From Gammaproteobacteria bacterium (GTDB lineage: Bacteria > Pseudomonadota > Gammaproteobacteria > UWMA-0217): a DNA stretch of 7,064 nucleotides. The first letter of the stretch is position 1, and every line of letters starts with the position of its first letter. The notes below the pieces were generated by a model. That model was not told the DNA's origin. It saw only the letters and a program-made list of their open reading frames with translations, and made no database searches. The stretch spans positions 1 to 7,064 of the forward strand of contig DRPO01000114.1 of NCBI GenBank assembly GCA_011330835.1, written 5' to 3'. The position numbers and the translations under genes were made by a program. This document shows, piece after piece, positions 4,507 through 7,064 of this stretch.

Positions 4507-6777
4507 ATGATACTGACAACGCTTCGGCAGATCGTACTGGACGTCAATGCCGCCGAAGATCTCGACGAGATTCTCACCATGATCGTGACTCGGGTGAAGG
4601 CGGCGCTGGAGGTGGACGTCTGCTCGATCTACCTGAACCTGCCCGGCAGCAAGCGGCTGACCCTGATGGCTTCCGAGGGCCTCAACCCCGAAGCCGTGCG
4701 GCGCGTGTCGCTGGACCTGGACGAGGGCCTGGTCGGACTGGTCGCGGTTCGCGCGGAGCCAGTCAACCTCAGCGACGCCTCGACCCACAAGCGCTACAAA
4801 TTCATTCCCGAAACCGGCGAGGATCGTTATCACGCCTTCCTCGGCGTACCGGTGCTCCACCGCCGGCGGGTGCTGGGCGTACTGGTCGTCCAACAGGCCG
4901 AGAGCCGCGAGTTCGAGGAAGAACACGTGTCGTTCCTGCTGACGCTCGCCGTCCAGCTCGCCAGCGCCATCAATTCCGCCGAAATCTCGGTGGAGCTGAA
5001 GCAGAAGAATCGCAGCCCGCTGCAAAAGGACATTTTCATCAACGGCTCTCCAGGCGCGCCCGGCGTCGGCATCGGCAAGGCGATGGTGTTCTTCCCGGCC
5101 ACCGATCTCGAATCCGTGCCCGATCGCGAAGCAACCTCCCCGGACGAGGAAATCGAATCGTTCCGCAACGCCTGCGAGAAAGTCCGCCAGGACATGCTGA
5201 CGCTCAAGGAGCGCATGCACGAACTGCTGCCCACCGAGGATCGCGTCCTGTTCGACGCCTATGTGCTGATGCTGGGCAGCGATTCGCTGGTCAACGGCGT
5301 GACCGAGCTCATCCGGCAAGGCCACTGGGCTCCTGGGGCGCTGCGCATGACCATTCTCGACCACGCCCGCCAGTTCGACGCCATGGAAGACGGCTACCTG
5401 CGCGAACGCGGCGCGGATATCCGCGATCTCGGTCGCCGCCTGCTGGACTATCTCCTGGAAGAAAACAGCAAGCGCCGCGACATCCCGCCCAACACCATCA
5501 TGGTTGGTCGCGAAATCTCGGCGGCGCAACTGGCGGAAGTTCCGGTGAACCGCATCGCCGGCCTGGTCTGCACCACCGGCACCGCCTCCTCGCATGTCGC
5601 CATCCTGGCGCGAGCGCTGGGCATCCCCGCCGTCATGGGCGCCAGCGATTTTCCCGTCAAGAACATCGACCAGAAGAACCTGATCGTCGATGGCTACATG
5701 GGGCGCGTCTATCTCCAGCCCAGCTACGCCATCCGCGTCGAATTCGAACGGCTGGCCAGCGAGGAAAAGGCGCTGACCGAGCAACTGGTGGCGGAAGCGG
5801 CCAAACCCGCCAAAACCATCGACGGGGTCAAAATCCCCGTCATGGTCAACAGCGGCCTGATGGCCGAACTGGTCTCCAGCCACACCATGATGATCGACGG
5901 CATCGGCCTGTACCGCACCGAAGTGCCCTTCATGGTGCGCGACCAGTTCCCCGGCGAAAGCGAACAGACCGAGATCTACACCGAAATCCTGCGCGCCTTC
6001 CCCAACCAGCCCGTCACGCTGCGAACGCTCGACATTGGCGGCGACAAGGCGCTCAGCTACTTTCCGATCGAGGAAGCCAACCCCTTCCTGGGCTACCGGG
6101 GCATCCGCATCTCGCTCGACCACCCCGAAATCTTCCTCACCCAATTGCGCGCCATGCTGATCGCCAACCAGACGACCGGCAACCTCAACATCCTGTTCCC
6201 GATGATCAGCTCGCTGCATGAACTGGACGAAGCCCTGGCCCTGCTGGAGCGCGCCAAGCAGGAACTGCTCGAAGAAAACATCCTCACGCCAACCCCCAAG
6301 GTCGGCGCCATGATCGAAGTCCCCTCCGCGGTCCACCTGACCCGGGTCCTCGCCGAACGCGTCGACTACCTCAGCGTCGGCACCAACGACCTGGTGCAAT
6401 ACCTGCTGGCCGTGGACCGCAACAACGCCAGCGTCTCCGAACTCTACGACGAATACCACCCCGCCGTCCTCTCCGCCCTGGAAATGATCGTCGAAGGCGC
6501 CCGCAAGGCCGGCAAACCCGTCACCATCTGCGGCGAAATGGCCAGCAACCCCGCATCCGCGCTACTCCTCATCGGCTGCGGCATCGACAGCCTCAGCGTC
6601 TCCATGGCCAGCCTCCCCCGCATCAAATGGGTCATCCGCAGCTTCTCCCGCGAGCAGGCCCGGCAGCTCTTCAGGCAAGCCCGAAGCTTCACCGACCCCA
6701 ACCAGATCCAGGCGCTCGCCGAAGAAGCCCTGACCGACGCCGGCCTCGGCGCGCTCGTCCGCGCCGGCATGCACTGA
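4507..6777 (+). CDS. ptsP: Phosphoenolpyruvate-protein phosphotransferase PtsP (enzyme I-Ntr)
   Basis: PtsP takes phosphate from phosphoenolpyruvate onto a histidine and passes it to NPr (PtsO) and then to EIIA-Ntr (PtsN), a regulatory relay tied to nitrogen status, potassium and stress. The 756-residue product has an N-terminal GAF domain at about 17-160 (MASEGLN, EGLVGLV, FLGVPVLHRRRVLGVLVVQQ), which separates PtsP from sugar-PTS enzyme I. The PEP-utilising N domain starts near SPGAPGVGIGKA at 181-192. The swivelling domain carries the phospho-acceptor His363 in TGTASSHVAI. The barrel domain at about 430-725 shows GLYRTEVPFM (467-476), RTLDIGGDK (506-514), GYRGIR (529-534), MIEVPSA (602-608), SVGTNDL (623-629) and CGEMA with catalytic-type Cys675. 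All key residues are present. The ATG at 4507 is the only start between the rppH stop and the GAF domain; no Shine-Dalgarno is visible. ptsO and ptsN are not in this window. Confidence 0.96.
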   Translation: MILTTLRQIVLDVNAAEDLDEILTMIVTRVKAALEVDVCSIYLNLPGSKRLTLMASEGLNPEAVRRVSLDLDEGLVGLVAVRAEPVNLSDASTHKRYKFIPETGEDRYHAFLGVPVLHRRRVLGVLVVQQAESREFEEEHVSFLLTLAVQLASAINSAEISVELKQKNRSPLQKDIFINGSPGAPGVGIGKAMVFFPATDLESVPDREATSPDEEIESFRNACEKVRQDMLTLKERMHELLPTEDRVLFDAYVLMLGSDSLVNGVTELIRQGHWAPGALRMTILDHARQFDAMEDGYLRERGADIRDLGRRLLDYLLEENSKRRDIPPNTIMVGREISAAQLAEVPVNRIAGLVCTTGTASSHVAILARALGIPAVMGASDFPVKNIDQKNLIVDGYMGRVYLQPSYAIRVEFERLASEEKALTEQLVAEAAKPAKTIDGVKIPVMVNSGLMAELVSSHTMMIDGIGLYRTEVPFMVRDQFPGESEQTEIYTEILRAFPNQPVTLRTLDIGGDKALSYFPIEEANPFLGYRGIRISLDHPEIFLTQLRAMLIANQTTGNLNILFPMISSLHELDEALALLERAKQELLEENILTPTPKVGAMIEVPSAVHLTRVLAERVDYLSVGTNDLVQYLLAVDRNNASVSELYDEYHPAVLSALEMIVEGARKAGKPVTICGEMASNPASALLLIGCGIDSLSVSMASLPRIKWVIRSFSREQARQLFRQARSFTDPNQIQALAEEALTDAGLGALVRAGMH

Positions 6778-6882
6778 AGCCCTCCACCTCGACAGCGCCC
6801 CGACTCCGGAACCGGACGGAATGCGGTCGCAACCCCCGTCATTCCGGGCCGAGGAACGAGGACCCGGAATCCACACCCGCAA
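6778..6882. repeat. Long direct repeat downstream of ptsP, copy A
   Basis: The unit begins right after the ptsP TGA and recurs imperfectly at 6958-7064 with a period of about 180-182 nt; copy B has two extra bases. The best conserved parts are the start (CCTCC-CCTCGACAGCGCCCCG) and the end (the REP unit at 6838-6873 plus CACCC-CAA). The middle is less alike. No protein-like open frame is supported in it. Confidence 0.8.
6838..6873. repeat. REP-like palindrome with long loop, copy 1
   Basis: A 36-nt unit opens GTCATTCCGGG and closes CCCGGAATCCA. Its stem is ATTCCGGG (6841-6848) with CCCGGAAT (6863-6870), a perfect 8 bp around a 14-nt loop. It shares the GTCATTCC and GGAATCCA borders with the unit at 6885-6912 but has a different inner stem and loop. 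Confidence 0.8.
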
Positions 6883-6884
6883 TA

Positions 6885-6912
6885 CTGGATTCCCGCTTTC
6901 GCGGGAATGACG
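6885..6912. repeat. REP-like palindrome, inverted orientation, dRS3-like core
   Basis: A 28-nt unit opens CTGGATTCCCGC and closes GCGGGAATGACG. ATTCCCGC (6889-6896) pairs perfectly with GCGGGAAT (6901-6908) over a TTTC loop. The core ATTCCC-N8-GGGAAT equals the consensus I recall for the Neisseria dRS3 repeat, although such palindromes also occur outside Neisseria. It faces the unit at 6838-6873, giving a BIME-like convergent pair. It may stabilise the ptsP mRNA 3' end; no T-run follows, so it is not a standard terminator. Confidence 0.8.
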
Positions 6913-6957
6913 AAGCGAACCGCGCCATAAGCCACAAAGGAAGTGCAAGCAACAAGA

Positions 6958-7064
6958 GCCCCTCCGCCTCGACAGCGCCCCGCCCCAGACATCCGGTCGG
7001 AATGCAGCCACAATCCACCGTCATTCCGGGCTGAGGAACGAAGACCCGGAATCCACACCCACAA
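6958..7064. repeat. Long direct repeat downstream of ptsP, copy B (cut by window end)
   Basis: This is the second copy of 6778-6882, with several substitutions and a two-base insertion before the REP unit. The window ends at the base that matches the end of copy A, so the inverted palindrome that follows copy A (6885-6912) would be expected just outside. The 75 nt between the copies (6883-6957) hold that inverted palindrome and about 45 nt of unremarkable sequence. Confidence 0.8.
7020..7055. repeat. REP-like palindrome with long loop, copy 2
   Basis: This copy has the same 36-nt layout and orientation as 6838-6873: the ATTCCGGG/CCCGGAAT stem is unchanged, and the two differences seen fall in the loop (GGCTGAGGAACGAAGA against GGCCGAGGAACGAGGA). 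Stem conservation with loop drift suggests the fold matters or that the copies are recent. Confidence 0.8.

Noticed and set aside
4432..6459. A 675-codon open frame on the minus strand antisense to ptsP
   Set aside because: It is the mirror of the ptsP codon bias. The product is low-complexity (Asp, His, Gln, Val, Gly) without a domain, and ptsP is fully conserved over the same bases.
6838..6912. Rho-independent terminator for ptsP
   Set aside because: The stems are strong but none is followed by a T-run, and the same palindromes recur away from gene ends, so REP-like repeat is the better description.
6444..7064. Minus-strand frames through the downstream repeats containing VIPAKAGIQ or FPRKRESS
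   Set aside because: They are repeat translations that partly overlap the ptsP 3' end; the repeated segments are the tandem repeat itself, not protein domains.

Overview
The window is GC-rich (roughly 60-65% G+C by eye). It carries five complete protein genes and two clusters of short palindromic repeats, and it looks like a chromosomal core region of a gammaproteobacterium. Three things point there: the classical mutL-miaA pair, an RppH very close to the Escherichia coli enzyme, and a gene order (HAD phosphatase, divergent rppH, then ptsP) that matches the Pseudomonas aeruginosa order PA0335-rppH-ptsP. MutL is of the endonuclease type found in Pseudomonas and Neisseria, not the E. coli type, so an enteric host is unlikely. 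I cannot name the genus.

Layout. Bases 1-110 are an AT-rich stretch beyond miaA in which no gene is seen; hfq would be the usual next gene and must lie outside the window if present. On the minus strand come miaA (111-1046), mutL (1050-2861) and, further upstream, a HAD-IB phosphatase (3155-3817). mutL and miaA are 3 nt apart and surely co-transcribed. The 293-nt gap between the HAD gene and mutL is almost filled by REP/BIME-like palindromes: two perfect 28-nt copies in inverted orientation, a 36-nt direct repeat containing a half copy, and a separate GCCGGC hairpin. A 119-nt AT-richer divergent spacer (3818-3936) with a nested hairpin separates the HAD gene from rppH (3937-4452, GTG start) and ptsP (4507-6777), both on the plus strand. 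After the ptsP stop a repeat unit of about 180 bp begins; a second copy starts and is cut by the window end.

How the genes relate. MutL (mismatch repair) and MiaA (tRNA A37 prenylation) both guard the fidelity of information transfer. RppH removes pyrophosphate from 5' ends of RNA to trigger decay. PtsP is enzyme I of the nitrogen-related phosphotransferase system, with an N-terminal GAF sensor domain. The HAD protein is probably a small-molecule phosphatase, and histidinol phosphate is a reasonable candidate substrate.

I found no convincing new multi-gene system. The features that standard annotation would leave unexplained are the two mosaic repeat clusters, which share outer borders but have different stems, and the folded element between the HAD gene and rppH. 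Long open frames antisense to mutL and ptsP, and small frames through the repeats, are compositional artefacts.
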